Source: Gordonia soli NBRC 108243
GTDB taxonomy: Bacteria > Actinomycetota > Actinomycetes > Mycobacteriales > Mycobacteriaceae
DNA: 52,859 nt
Direction: 5' to 3'
Assembly (NCBI RefSeq): GCF_000334455.1
Contig: NZ_BANX01000004.1
Location: forward strand, 1-52,859
This document shows positions 22,886 to 31,529 of this stretch, piece by piece; positions within the stretch are counted from its first letter, which is position 1, and the number at the start of each line of letters is the position of its first letter. The position numbers were made by a program, and so were the translations under genes. The notes under the pieces were generated by a model. That model did no database searches, had not been told where the DNA came from, and saw only the letters and a list, made by a program, of their open reading frames with translations.

Positions 22886-23641
22886 GCTGGGTGGTTGCCC
22901 TTCTCTGCTCTGCTGCTCAGGCGATGCTCGTCAAGCGATGCTCGGGCCGACGCGGCGTGGTCGGGGGTCGGCGCACCGACCGGCTCCGACGACGGTTCGC
23001 GTTCGGGGAATTCCACTGTAGAACGCCGCACCGGTGCGGGGACGGGTTGGGGGGAACTCCGACCGGGAGTGACGTGCCGGCTCGGAAGCGTCGGAGAACG
23101 AGGTCTGTGCACATCCCTTCTTTCAAGAGAGGATCCCTAGAGAGAGATTCATGGAAGTAGTAGGGCCTGTGGAATCTGTGGACGAACGTACAAGTCTGCG
23201 GGTCACGGGTGTCGGCGAGATGTGGATCAGACGTGCACTACATCGGCATCGACGACCCAGGTTGTGTGTCGTTGGTGTTCTGTTCGACATCCGTGCACGT
23301 TCGGTACACAGATCTGCCCGGGTTATCCCGAAGTCTGTCCACAAGATGTGATCCACCAGATCTGCCTCGGATCCCGGTCTGCGGGCGTCGAGAACATGAA
23401 TCACAACTCTCGTGTCGACATCGAGGGTCGGTGAGAAGTGGACGTGGAGATGACCGGCCGATGTCGATCATCTCCACGACCGGACGAGCGCTGAGTGAGA
23501 TGACGAAGGCCCCGGAGGGGGGAACCTCGGGGCCTTCGTCAGAAGCTGTGGGTATCGGCGGTGCCGTGGACGTACGACACGGTTGGAGCGCAGTCGTGGT
23601 GGGTGCGGTCACGGTGTAGCCACCGATCAAGATGCCGAAGG
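22886..23641. other. oriC: Putative replication origin (oriC), dnaA-dnaN intergenic region
   Basis: 756 bp with no convincing gene, in the place where actinobacterial oriC is found. DnaA-box-like 9-mers with one mismatch to TT(G/A)TCCACA: 23177-23185 (minus, TCGTCCACA), 23221-23229 (minus, TGATCCACA) and 23335-23343 (plus, CTGTCCACA). Weaker ones are at 23105 (CTGTGCACA), 23322 (TTATCCCGA) and 23347. A lower-GC segment spans about 23110-23430. The dnaN promoter should also be here. Origin function is inferred from position and boxes. Confidence 0.8.
23502..23540. terminator. Strong hairpin downstream of dnaA
   Basis: GACGAAGGCCCCG-G-AGG pairs with CCTCGGGGCCTTCGTC around a short loop, a 16-bp stem with one bulge. 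It lies 100 bp after the dnaA stop and would separate dnaA transcription from oriC. There is no T-run, as is usual for high-GC genomes. Confidence 0.8.
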
Positions 23642-25156
23642 TCAGTTCACCGCGCGCTGCTTGATGCGGGCGGTGAGTTCCTGCACGTGGTCGTATACCT
23701 TGCGCCGCTCGGCCATCTCTTTACGGATCTTCTTCTCCGCGTACATGACGGTGGTGTGGTCGCGGTCGAAGGTCTCGCCGATCTTCGGCAGCGACAGGTC
23801 GGTCAGCTCGCGGCACAGGTACATGGAGATCTGCCGAGCCTGGGCGATGGATCGGGTCTTGCCCGGGCCACGCAGCTCGTCGACCGAGATGTCGAAGTAC
23901 TCGGCCGTGATCGCCAGGATGCTGGCCGCGCTGACCTCGAGTGTCCCGGAGTCGGGCAGCAGGGCCTGTAGGACGATCTCGGCGAGGGCGCGGTCGAGTC
24001 CCGTGTTGTTCAGCGATGCGAAGGCCGTGACGCGGATGAGGGCGCCCTCGAGCTCGCGGATGTTGCGTTCGATCTTCGATGCGATCAGCTCGAGCACGTC
24101 GTCCGGCACGGCGATGTTGTCCATCTGTGCCTTCTTGCTGAGGATCGCGATACGCGTCTCCAGATCCGGCGGCTGGACGTCGGTGATCAGACCCCACTCG
24201 AATCGTGTGCGGAGCCGATCTTCCAGTGTCGCAAGCTGTTTCGGTGGACGATCGGAGGAAACCACGATCTGCTTGCTGGCGTTGTGCAGGGTGTTGAAGG
24301 TATGGAAGAACTCCTCCTGGATACCTTCTTTGCCCACGAGGAACTGGATGTCGTCGACGAGCAGGACGTCGACGTCGCGATAGCGGCGCTTGAAGGCGAC
24401 CCGACGGTCGTCACGCAGCGAGTTGATGAAGTCGTTGGTGAACTCCTCGGTGGACACGTACTTGACGCGCATCCCCGGGAAGAGCCGCTGTGCGTAGTGG
24501 CCGGCGGCGTGCAGCAGGTGGGTCTTACCCAGACCGGATTCGCCCCAGATGAAGAGCGGGTTGTAGGCCCGGGCGGGAGCCTCCGCGACCGCGACCGCAG
24601 ATGCGTGGGCGAATCGGTTCGAGGCTCCGATGACGAAGGTGTCGAACGTGTACTTCGGGTTGAGACTCGCCGCGGATGCAGCCGGGGCGGTCGACGGACG
24701 CTCCGCGAAGTACGACGACCAGTCGGCGGCGGGATCGCCACCGGCGGGTCGAGTGGGTCGCTGGACCGGGGCGGTGACCGGGATCTCGGCAGCTTGATAG
24801 GCGGCAGCCGGACGTTCGATGACATCGGCGTGATGGGGTCGCGGTGTGGATGGAACCGGATCCTCATCCACTGGTGGTGTCGCGATCCGGACCCCGAGGT
24901 CGACCGACTGGCCGAGGTGTCTGCCGAGGGCGGATCGGATCGTGTCGCGGAGGGTGCGTTCGATCTGCTCCTGGACCAGTGGCGTCGGCACGGTCAGCAG
25001 CGCGAACCCTTCGGCCAGCGTCAGCGGTTGCACAAGCGACAACCAGGCCTTTTGCTGACGGGTGAGTGGTTCGTGGTCGACGGCGGCCGCGTCGTCGTTG
25101 AGTTCGGCGACGACCTGGTTCCACACCTCGCCGAATGAAGCACGATCAGAAGTCAC
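23642..25156 (-). CDS. dnaA: Chromosomal replication initiator DnaA
   Basis: 504 aa. Domain I starts with [14 protein letters not shown]. Domain II is a Pro-rich linker (about residues 90-165). The AAA+ domain has Walker [16 protein letters not shown], Walker [11 protein letters not shown] and sensor VVSSDRPPK. Domain IV has the DnaA-box helix-turn-helix, [12 protein letters not shown]. The start is GTG ([11 protein letters not shown]) with GGAGG eight bases upstream. Two perfect DnaA boxes lie upstream in the leader, implying autoregulation. It is divergent from rpmH. Confidence 0.98.
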   Translation of the reverse strand: MTSDRASFGEVWNQVVAELNDDAAAVDHEPLTRQQKAWLSLVQPLTLAEGFALLTVPTPLVQEQIERTLRDTIRSALGRHLGQSVDLGVRIATPPVDEDPVPSTPRPHHADVIERPAAAYQAAEIPVTAPVQRPTRPAGGDPAADWSSYFAERPSTAPAASAASLNPKYTFDTFVIGASNRFAHASAVAVAEAPARAYNPLFIWGESGLGKTHLLHAAGHYAQRLFPGMRVKYVSTEEFTNDFINSLRDDRRVAFKRRYRDVDVLLVDDIQFLVGKEGIQEEFFHTFNTLHNASKQIVVSSDRPPKQLATLEDRLRTRFEWGLITDVQPPDLETRIAILSKKAQMDNIAVPDDVLELIASKIERNIRELEGALIRVTAFASLNNTGLDRALAEIVLQALLPDSGTLEVSAASILAITAEYFDISVDELRGPGKTRSIAQARQISMYLCRELTDLSLPKIGETFDRDHTTVMYAEKKIRKEMAERRKVYDHVQELTARIKQRAVN

Positions 25157-25241
25157 GGGATTGCCCTCCTGCCCGGAAAACTACCAGCGACCATCGGGCG
25201 GGATCTGCCCAGGTGACAACCATGACGCACTCCGAGACGAG

Positions 25242-25262
25242 TTGTCCACACGCTTATCCACA
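25242..25262 (+). promoter_or_regulatory. Two perfect DnaA boxes upstream of dnaA
   Basis: TTGTCCACA at 25242-25250 and TTATCCACA at 25254-25262, same orientation, 12 bp start to start. They lie 86-106 bp upstream of the dnaA GTG and downstream of the predicted dnaA promoter, a place suited to repression by DnaA. A third related 9-mer (TGTGTACAG) follows at 25265. Confidence 0.85.
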
Positions 25263-25338
25263 GCTGTGTACAGATGATGGGTCAGAAGCCCGGGGCGCGC
25301 GACACGACGATCGGGCCCACTGAATGTGCTCTTCGGAG

Positions 25339-25367
25339 AAGCTAACAGAGTGCAGACTGTCCGACAA
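25339..25367 (-). promoter_or_regulatory. Candidate dnaA promoter
   Basis: On the minus strand TTGTCG (-35), 17 bp, then TAGCTT (-10). It is the best sigma-A-like pair in the dnaA-rpmH gap for leftward transcription, about 185 bp before the dnaA start. The match is partial. Confidence 0.4.
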
Positions 25368-25458
25368 CGAATCCGCTGGATTGCATCAGCAGGATTGGAT
25401 GATCGGGTCGACGCGCGATGCGCTCTCCAGGGATGAGCGTACCGGCACGATCGCTCGT

Positions 25459-25487
25459 TTGATTTGAACACCGGCACTCAGTAGTCT
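25459..25487 (+). promoter_or_regulatory. Candidate rpmH-rnpA promoter
   Basis: TTGATT (-35), 17 bp, TAGTCT (-10) on the plus strand, about 195 bp before rpmH. The remainder of the 526-bp dnaA-rpmH gap shows no gene. The long leader between this promoter and rpmH is unexplained. Confidence 0.4.
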
Positions 25488-25682
25488 CGACTGGTCATCC
25501 AGGTACGCGGATTTGCGTGGTGTCCGGCGTCGTCCATGGTGGATTCTCTCTCGAATCCTGGACGTGCGTCGTCTCATCCAACCGGCATCAGCTCGGCACC
25601 GCCCCCGGAACAACAGACCACCTACAAGGGGTGGGTCACGTGTGCAAACGCGTGTCCTGCCCGAAGAGCACAAGGAGTCACC

Positions 25683-25826
25683 GTGGCCAAGGGGAAGCGG
25701 ACTTTCCAGCCCAACAACCGTCGTCGCGCACGCGTGCACGGCTTCCGTCTGCGTATGCGTACGCGTGCCGGTCGTGCCATCGTGAACGGTCGCCGTCGCA
25801 AGGGCCGCGAAAAGCTCACCGCCTGA
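25683..25826 (+). CDS. rpmH: 50S ribosomal protein L34
   Basis: 47 aa, [20 protein letters not shown]..., the full basic L34 sequence ending GREKLTA. The GTG start has AAGGAG six bases upstream, and the longer open frame upstream is not L34. It is the first gene of the rightward rpmH-rnpA-yidD-yidC-jag cluster and divergent from dnaA, the standard bacterial arrangement. Confidence 0.98.
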   Translation: MAKGKRTFQPNNRRRARVHGFRLRMRTRAGRAIVNGRRRKGREKLTA

Positions 25827-25875
25827 GTCTCGATTCGACGAGCGGTCGGCGTACTGTCGCCCGCGGCTTCGATCG

Positions 25876-26331
25876 ATGGTGGCATCCCGGCACCGGATCT
25901 CACACAGATCCGAATTCCAACGCACCCTCAAGACGGGAGTGCGCGTATCGACGCGGGATCTGACCGTCCACGTGATGGTCGTGCCCGCGTCGTGGCCTGA
26001 TCCCGCCGGCCGTCGGGCAGCAGTCGACTCGGTCGGCGGCCCGTGGTTGGGCGTCATCGTCTCCAAGAGCGTCGGCAACGCCGTGGTCCGGCATCGGGTC
26101 TCCCGTCGTCTCCGACACGCCTTCGCCGACGCGTCGTCCTCGGCGCCGACACCATCGACGATGGTCGTGTTGCGCGCCCGACCTTCGGCGGCAGAGACCA
26201 GTAGTACCGATCTGGCCGATCAGCTGCGGCAGGCCTTCGCCCATCGACGGATCCGTGCACACGCGGACGACGTCTCGGCGAGCGAAGCGGCCGTGGTGTG
26301 GGCCGGCGACTCCCGCGAGGTCCGTTCATGA
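25876..26331 (+). CDS. rnpA: Ribonuclease P protein component
   Basis: 151 aa. Features: RHRISHRSEFQRTLKTGVRV at the start, LGVIVSKSVGNAVVRHRVSRRLRH holding the RNR-type RNA-binding motif, and a C-terminal helical part. It is the protein cofactor of RNase P for tRNA 5' maturation. It starts 49 bp after rpmH, with ATG GTG alternatives adjacent. Its stop overlaps the yidD start (ATGA). A C-terminal extension of about 25 residues beyond the core is polar. Confidence 0.95.
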   Translation: MVASRHRISHRSEFQRTLKTGVRVSTRDLTVHVMVVPASWPDPAGRRAAVDSVGGPWLGVIVSKSVGNAVVRHRVSRRLRHAFADASSSAPTPSTMVVLRARPSAAETSSTDLADQLRQAFAHRRIRAHADDVSASEAAVVWAGDSREVRS

Positions 26332-26717
26332 CCACCACACCGTCCGACCGGACGAGCACGGCAGGCCATCTCCTCTACTTGTTGCCCCGCCGATCGGTGG
26401 TGTTCCTGATCGAGCTGTACCGCACCTGGGTCTCGCCGATGCGTCTACCGACATGTCGGTTCGAGCCGACCTGCTCGGCATATGCGGTGGAGGCTTTGAC
26501 CGTGCACGGCTTTTTCCGCGGCGGTTTGCTCTCGGTGTACCGACTCCTGAAGTGCGGACCGTGGCACAAGCCCGGCTACGACCCGGTGCCCGAACGTCGA
26601 GGCTCGGCCGAGCATCCAGAGAACGTGATCTCCGAGGCACCGACGGATGGATCATCCGTTGCGGTGGTCGGCGAGACGAGAACCGAATCACTCTGCACTG
26701 ACAGCAGTAAGGGGTAA
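26328..26717 (+). CDS. yidD: Membrane protein insertion efficiency factor YidD
   Basis: 129 aa. It starts at the ATG overlapping the rnpA stop. Core motif FLIELYRTWVSPMRLPTCRFEPTCSAYAVEAL with the three conserved cysteines including RLLKCGPW, then HKPGYDPVP. The core of about 75 residues is normal. The last about 40 residues (RRGSAEHPENVISEAPTDG...) are an extra polar tail. It assists YidC-dependent insertion at the inner membrane. It ends 7 bp before yidC. Confidence 0.95.
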   Translation: MTTTPSDRTSTAGHLLYLLPRRSVVFLIELYRTWVSPMRLPTCRFEPTCSAYAVEALTVHGFFRGGLLSVYRLLKCGPWHKPGYDPVPERRGSAEHPENVISEAPTDGSSVAVVGETRTESLCTDSSKG

Positions 26718-26724
26718 CTGAGCC

Positions 26725-28017
26725 GTGCTCAACTTCATCTACTACCCGGTGTCCTGGATCATGTGGGTCTGGCACTGGGTGTTCAGCCACATCCTCCCGG
26801 ACTCCCCGGGCGGAAGCGGCGTCGCCTGGGCACTGTCGGTGGTGTTCCTGGTGTTCACCCTGCGCGCCATTCTCTACAAGCCCTTCGTGAAGCAGATCCG
26901 CACCACGAAGAAGATGCAGGAGATCAACCCGCAGCTCCAGGCGATCCGGAAGAAGTACGCCAAGGATCGGGTCAAGATGACCGAGGAGATGCAGAAGCTG
27001 CAGAAGGAGCACGGGTTCAACCCGCTCCTCGGGTGCCTCCCGATGCTGCTGCAGATCCCGGTGTTCATCGGTCTCTTTCATGTGCTGCGCTCGTTCAACC
27101 GCATGGCAACCGGTATCGGACAGCTCGGTATGTCGCCCGAGCAGACGCGCGCCGTCGGCAACTATGCGTTCAGCCCGGAGCTGGTCCAGAACTTCCTCGA
27201 CGCACGACTCTTCGGCGTCCCGCTGTCGTCGTTCATCACCGAGCCGGTCACCGAGTTCCAGGCGTTCGTCGAGCCGGGCTCCCCCATCGACTTCACCCGG
27301 ACCCAGATCATCATCGTGGTGATCCCGATGATGATCATCGCGTCGATCGCCACGCACATGAACTCCCGCGCGTCGGTCTCGCGCCAGCCGGAGGCTGCGC
27401 TGGAGAACCCCCAGACCCGCATGATGAACATGCTGGCGCTCTACATCTTCCCGCTGGGCATTCTCGTGACCGGCCCGTTCTTCCCCGTCGCGATCCTTCT
27501 GTACTGGATGAGCAACAACATCTGGACGTACGGTCAGCAGCACCTCGTCTTCGGCCGCATCGCCAAGGAAGAGGAAGCGGCGCGCGTGGAGAAGCAGGAG
27601 AAGCTGAAGGCGAATGCCCCCAAGCCGGGTGCCAAGCCGAAGCGCGACAAGCGTGGTTCCGCCGCTGCGGGCGGCGCATCCGATGCCGTGGTGGACGGAA
27701 GCGTCGTCGACGGTGACGAGTCGTCGGATGTGGACTCGAATGGCACCGGAGGTAAGGGCGGAACCCCGGCCAAGAAGGCATCTGCGAAGTCTGGCTCGGG
27801 TAAAGCCGCGGAGACGAAGGCTTCCGATGACCAGGCGGCGAAAACGTCGTCGAACGGTTCTGGTGCTGGTGGTTCAGGCGGCGCCAGCGGATCGGCGGCG
27901 TCGGGACAGAAGAGCACCAGCGCGGCAGCAGCCGGCAAGAACAAGGGGCCCGGTGGGCGACCCAACAACTCGAATCGCGGCGGCAAACGCGGCGGGCGGA
28001 AGGGTGGCCGACGGTAG
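26725..28017 (+). CDS. yidC: Membrane protein insertase YidC/Oxa1
   Basis: 430 aa from a GTG ([14 protein letters not shown]). Five TM helices lie within residues 1-270: an Oxa1-type core with the positively charged loop [20 protein letters not shown], then [20 protein letters not shown], and ending with the [16 protein letters not shown] segment. The C-terminal 150 residues are a Lys/Ala/Gly/Ser-rich hydrophilic tail ([11 protein letters not shown] at the end), likely ribosome or RNA binding. It is longer than the 366-aa M. tuberculosis protein because of that tail. It functions alone or with SecYEG. Confidence 0.97.
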   Translation: MLNFIYYPVSWIMWVWHWVFSHILPDSPGGSGVAWALSVVFLVFTLRAILYKPFVKQIRTTKKMQEINPQLQAIRKKYAKDRVKMTEEMQKLQKEHGFNPLLGCLPMLLQIPVFIGLFHVLRSFNRMATGIGQLGMSPEQTRAVGNYAFSPELVQNFLDARLFGVPLSSFITEPVTEFQAFVEPGSPIDFTRTQIIIVVIPMMIIASIATHMNSRASVSRQPEAALENPQTRMMNMLALYIFPLGILVTGPFFPVAILLYWMSNNIWTYGQQHLVFGRIAKEEEAARVEKQEKLKANAPKPGAKPKRDKRGSAAAGGASDAVVDGSVVDGDESSDVDSNGTGGKGGTPAKKASAKSGSGKAAETKASDDQAAKTSSNGSGAGGSGGASGSAASGQKSTSAAAAGKNKGPGGRPNNSNRGGKRGGRKGGRR

Positions 28018-28069
28018 GTCGGCCACCGCACAGAGACTTTTGTGAACACCAGAGTGAGGTGGATGTGAG

Positions 28070-28789
28070 ATGACAGCAGAGACCACGGCGCAGGATGACG
28101 CCACGGTCGGCGAAGGCGCCGCAGCAGAGGCAGCGTCGGAGTCGGTGACCGCGGAGGGTGCTACGACCGAGACGGTCGGCGACAAGGCTGAGGCGACCGA
28201 GCCGAGCGAGGCGTCGGACTCCCCCGCCACCGAGCCGGCCGACGATGCGGATGAGAACGACGCAGCGGCCGATGACTCGGATGACGATGACTCGGATGAC
28301 GATGACTCGGATGACGATGAGTCCGACGAGGATCGTCTGGTCGAAGAGGGCGAGATCGCCGGTGACTACCTCGAGCAGTTGCTCGATGTACTCGACTTCG
28401 ACGGCGACATCGATCTGGACGTCGACGGAGACCGTGCAATCGTCAGCATCGACGGCGGCGACGATCTGACCAAGCTCGTCGGGCGCAAGGGTGAGGTGCT
28501 GGACGCGCTCCAAGAGCTGACCCGTCTCGCAGTGCAGCAGGCGACCGGCGACCGCAGTCGACTGATGCTGGACATCGCCCGCTGGCGTTCGGACCGTCGG
28601 GATCGCCTCGCGCGGCTAGGCGCGGAGGTCGCTCAGCGTGTCCTCGAGTCCGGCACGCGTGAGGCGCTCGACCCGATGACGCCCTTCGAGCGCAAGATCG
28701 TTCACGACGCCGTCGCTGCGGTCGATGGAGTCGAGAGTGAGAGCGAGGGCGCCGAGCCGCGTCGTCGCGTGGTGGTGTTGCCGAGCTGA
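28070..28789 (+). CDS. jag: Jag/KhpB-type KH-R3H RNA-binding protein
   Basis: 239 aa. Residues 1-88 are acidic and disordered, with a DDSDD repeat stretch. The KH domain lies about 95-165 (VGRKGEVLDALQELTRLAV with the GRKG loop in place of GxxG). The R3H domain follows (RRDRLARLGAEVAQRVL, PFERKIVHDAVA). It lacks the Jag-N domain, as other actinobacterial forms do. It binds RNA and is linked to envelope growth control in Firmicutes. Start ATG after GAGGTGGATGTGAG. It lies 52 bp after yidC and is followed by a perfect terminator. Confidence 0.94.
   Translation: MTAETTAQDDATVGEGAAAEAASESVTAEGATTETVGDKAEATEPSEASDSPATEPADDADENDAAADDSDDDDSDDDDSDDDESDEDRLVEEGEIAGDYLEQLLDVLDFDGDIDLDVDGDRAIVSIDGGDDLTKLVGRKGEVLDALQELTRLAVQQATGDRSRLMLDIARWRSDRRDRLARLGAEVAQRVLESGTREALDPMTPFERKIVHDAVAAVDGVESESEGAEPRRRVVVLPS
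28271..28330. repeat. 15-bp in-frame tandem repeat in jag
   Basis: GATGACTCGGATGAC is repeated exactly at 28271, 28286 and 28301, with a degenerate fourth unit to 28330. It encodes an acidic Asp/Ser linker before the KH domain. Confidence 0.9.
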
Positions 28790-28812
28790 CGCTGGCGGCC
28801 ACGAACTGTCGG

Positions 28813-28842
28813 AGAGCCCCGGGGTTGATACCCCGGGGCTCT
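28813..28842 (+). terminator. Terminator of the rpmH-jag cluster
   Basis: AGAGCCCCGGGG, loop TTGATA, CCCCGGGGCTCT: a perfect 12-bp stem followed by TTCCT, 24 bp after the jag stop. Confidence 0.9.
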
Positions 28843-29061
28843 TTCCTATCCGCGGGCCTTTTGAATGTTCGCGCTCGGCTCCAGCTTGTACTTGCGGGTT
28901 CTCGCCCTGGCGGCGCCTCGACCGGGTGCCTCGGCGCATGCGAAGGTCGGGCCGATCCCCTTCCCGGGTTCGCCTGGGTACCGGCGAGGCCGGGCCGTGT
29001 TGGAGCCGGTCGAGCCAAGTGGTCGCCGACTGTCGGTCGCCGACGGTGAATTACATAGCTG

Positions 29062-29077
29062 TGTTTCACGTGAAACA
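29062..29077. promoter_or_regulatory. parS site 1
   Basis: TGTTTCACGTGAAACA, a perfect 16-bp parS palindrome, the ParB loading site. Confidence 0.95.
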
Positions 29078-29161
29078 TTGCGCTGTGCCGTGCTGGACGG
29101 GCGCGTCTCTCCCGCGCGCCCGTGCCGCTCGGCTGCGCGACAATCGCAGTCCGGTCGGTGA

Positions 29162-29177
29162 TGTTTCACGTGAAACG
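29162..29177. promoter_or_regulatory. parS site 2
   Basis: TGTTTCACGTGAAACG, one terminal mismatch from the parS palindrome, exactly 100 bp after site 1. Confidence 0.95.
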
Positions 29178-29292
29178 TCGATCCTGGTGACGCGCTGGCC
29201 CGGCTGTCGCTAGGCGGAGAGCATCCGCTCGCGTCTATGCCTCGCCTGCCGTACGACGGGACGCGTCTTCGGGTGGCGGAGTGTCAGGTGCG

Positions 29293-29308
29293 TGTTTCAC
29301 GTGAAACA
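29293..29308. promoter_or_regulatory. parS site 3
   Basis: TGTTTCACGTGAAACA, a perfect parS palindrome. Confidence 0.95.
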
Positions 29309-29340
29309 TCCCTCGCATACACCCCCGTCCTCATCGGCTC

Positions 29341-29356
29341 TGTTCCACGTGAAGCA
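29341..29356. promoter_or_regulatory. Degenerate parS site 4
   Basis: TGTTCCACGTGAAGCA, two internal mismatches that are symmetric (TTC/GAA changed at mirrored positions), so dyad symmetry is largely kept. It may be a weak site. Confidence 0.7.
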
Positions 29357-29471
29357 AGGTCCGACACCCGCCGACATCAGAGAGCGGAGCCTGCCCCGGC
29401 GCGGGTGACCCACTTAGCCTGAGCGTCGACGATCAGCTCCACCACAGACGCCACGTCACCCTCGCCAGACC

Positions 29472-29487
29472 TGTTTCACGTGAAACA
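29472..29487. promoter_or_regulatory. parS site 5
   Basis: TGTTTCACGTGAAACA, a perfect parS palindrome 68 bp before the rsmG start. Confidence 0.95.
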
Positions 29488-29554
29488 CTGGGTACCAGTC
29501 CGCGGCGGTGTTCTGCCGGGAGGCCCATCACGAATACTCGAGGAGCCAACACCT

Positions 29555-30367
29555 GTGTCCGATCAGGACCCGATGCCTGAAGCCAACGACGAGCCGCCCA
29601 CCACTCCCCCGCCGTCCGCGACGCGCGTGTTCGGGGATCGACTCGAGCTCGCGGTTCGATACCGCGACATCCTTGCCGACGACGGAGTGCGACTCGGACT
29701 GATCGGTCCGCGCGAAGTACCTCGGCTCTGGGATCGTCACGTACTCAATTGCGCTGTCATCGGAGAGGCAATCGATTCAGAACTGTCGGTCACCGACGTC
29801 GGTAGCGGTGCTGGACTCCCGGGCATCCCGTTGGCCATTGCCCGACCTGACCTGTCGATCACTCTCCTGGAGCCGCTGCTGCGTAGGAGCGAGTTCTTGA
29901 GCCGCGTCGTGGACGAGCTCGGACTTGCCGCCACCGTTGTTCGCGGGCGTGCAGAGGAGGCCGAAGTTCGTGCGACGATCGGACTCGCAGACGTGGTCAC
30001 TTCCCGCGCGGTGGCACCACTCGACCGTCTGGCCAAGTGGTCCGCTCCCCTGATTCGTGTCGGTGGCCAACTGGTGGCCATCAAGGGGGCGAGTGCCCCG
30101 CAAGAGATCGAGGAACACCGGGCGGTGGTGGGTCGGACCGGACTGGCTGATCTCGCAACCCGTCAGTGCGGAGTCAGTCTCCTGGAGCAGCCGACGACGA
30201 TCATCGTGGGCGAGCGTCGTGAGACCGGTCGACCCTCGCGTGGAGCAGCGTCCCGGAGACGATCTGGAGGTGGTTCCGGTACGGCCTCATCGGGTGGATC
30301 GCGTCGTCGTGGCCGCGCGTCCAAGGATGACGGGTCAGAGTCGTTGCAGAGCAAGCGTGAAGGGTGA
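29555..30367 (+). CDS. rsmG: 16S rRNA (guanine527-N7)-methyltransferase RsmG
   Basis: 270 aa from GTG 29555, which follows GAGGAG. A frame extension further upstream would cross a parS site and is not RsmG-like, and ATG 29573 is a second possibility. SAM-binding motif VTDVGSGAGLPGIPLAIA, then LLEPLLRRSEFLSRVVDELGL and TSRAVAPLDRLAKWSAPLIR. It methylates G527 of 16S rRNA, and loss of RsmG in relatives gives low-level streptomycin resistance. A basic Ser/Gly/Arg-rich tail of about 45 residues (SRRRSGGGSG) extends past the normal end. Confidence 0.94.
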   Translation: MSDQDPMPEANDEPPTTPPPSATRVFGDRLELAVRYRDILADDGVRLGLIGPREVPRLWDRHVLNCAVIGEAIDSELSVTDVGSGAGLPGIPLAIARPDLSITLLEPLLRRSEFLSRVVDELGLAATVVRGRAEEAEVRATIGLADVVTSRAVAPLDRLAKWSAPLIRVGGQLVAIKGASAPQEIEEHRAVVGRTGLADLATRQCGVSLLEQPTTIIVGERRETGRPSRGAASRRRSGGGSGTASSGGSRRRGRASKDDGSESLQSKREG

Positions 30368-30517
30368 CGTGAATTGGTGTGGCGTGCTCGCAAGGCGCAG
30401 AATGGACAACGCGATGGTGGTCGCGATCGAACGACGATTGCGACGCCGACCGTGACCGGCGAGAGAGCAGAAGTCGCCTCCACGGATGGATACAAGGTCG
30501 GGCGAAGGAGTTCCAGA

Positions 30518-31468
30518 GTGGTTGATGAGAATCCGTCGGTTTCACGTGAAACCACGACCGACGGCCCCCGACCTCTGGAGCCGGCCGAGCCGGTCACCTA
30601 CGACGACACCCCGATCGCTGCGGCAGCGGCACGGGCGAGTCAGGTGTTGACCCCTGGCGGTGCCGGTCAACTCCCCCGGCCCCCGCACACACGGATCCTC
30701 ACGGTTGCCAACCAGAAGGGTGGCGTCGGAAAGACCACGACGGCGGTGAATCTTGCCGCCGGTCTCGCGCTCCGTGGTCTGGGTGTCCTCGTAATCGATC
30801 TCGATCCGCAGGGCAATGCCAGCACCGCACTCGGTATCGACCATCGGGCCGAGGGGATCAACTCGGTGTACGAGATGTTGCTCGACGAGGTCCCCCTCCG
30901 CGATGCGATCCAGAACAGTCCGAATCATGATCGGCTCTACTGTGTGCCCGCAACCCTCGATCTTGCCGGCGCCGAGATCGAACTCGTCTCCCTGGTTGCC
31001 CGCGAGAACCGTCTCCGCAATGCGCTTCAGGAAGAGACGCTGAACGAGTACGGGATCGACTACGTCTTCATTGACTGCCCGCCATCCCTCGGACTGCTCA
31101 CCGTCAACGCGATGGTCGCCGCGCGAGAGGTGCTGATCCCGATCCAGTGCGAGTACTACGCACTGGAGGGTGTGGGTCAGCTGCTGCGCAATATCGAGCT
31201 CGTCCAGGCTCATCTGAACCCGGCGCTGCATGTCTCGACTGTTGTACTGACGATGTACGACGGGCGTACGAAGCTGGCTGATCAAGTCGCCGAAGAGGTC
31301 CGCCGACACTTCGGCGAGAAGGTGCTCTCGACCATCATCCCGCGCAGCGTGAAGGTCTCGGAGGCGCCCGGATTCGGGATGACGATCATCGAATACGACC
31401 CTGGGTCGCGTGGCTCGATGAGCTATCTCGATGCGGCGCGTGAACTCGCTGTGCGGGCGGTGAGCTGA
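30518..31468 (+). CDS. parA: Chromosome partitioning ATPase ParA (Soj)
   Basis: 316 aa from GTG 30518, which has AAGGAG seven bases upstream. The frame is open to 30374 (another GTG), giving 48 more poorly conserved residues. Deviant Walker A VANQKGGVGKTTTAVNLAAGL, Walker A' VIDLDPQGNASTALG, and Walker B YVFIDCPPSLGLLTVNAM. It binds DNA non-specifically and moves ParB-parS complexes, with polar anchors in actinobacteria. The N-terminal residues SVSRETTT are encoded by a parS palindrome. It lies between rsmG and parB, the usual order. Confidence 0.95.
   Translation: MVDENPSVSRETTTDGPRPLEPAEPVTYDDTPIAAAAARASQVLTPGGAGQLPRPPHTRILTVANQKGGVGKTTTAVNLAAGLALRGLGVLVIDLDPQGNASTALGIDHRAEGINSVYEMLLDEVPLRDAIQNSPNHDRLYCVPATLDLAGAEIELVSLVARENRLRNALQEETLNEYGIDYVFIDCPPSLGLLTVNAMVAAREVLIPIQCEYYALEGVGQLLRNIELVQAHLNPALHVSTVVLTMYDGRTKLADQVAEEVRRHFGEKVLSTIIPRSVKVSEAPGFGMTIIEYDPGSRGSMSYLDAARELAVRAVS
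30538..30553. promoter_or_regulatory. parS site 6, inside parA
   Basis: GGTTTCACGTGAAACC, a perfect dyad with changed terminal bases, lying within codons 7-12 of parA. It contributes the residues VSRET. Confidence 0.85.
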
Positions 31469-31529
31469 TGCATCGATTCGATCTCCGCTCCGACCCGTTC
31501 CGTGAACAGTCGTCATCGAGAGGACAGAA

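Larger units (their letters stand above)
28843..29554. other. Gene-free parS-bearing stretch between jag and rsmG
   Basis: 712 bp with no convincing gene. Short frames are interrupted by parS dyads and lack ribosome-binding sites. Five parS sequences lie here. The rest shows no recognisable element. Confidence 0.75.

Noticed and set aside
28725..29213. 162-codon frame over the parS region
   Set aside because: Starts inside jag, passes through the terminator and two parS palindromes, and resembles no protein.
30374..30517. 48-codon N-terminal extension of ParA
   Set aside because: Poorly conserved type of sequence and a better Shine-Dalgarno at GTG 30518; kept only as an alternative.
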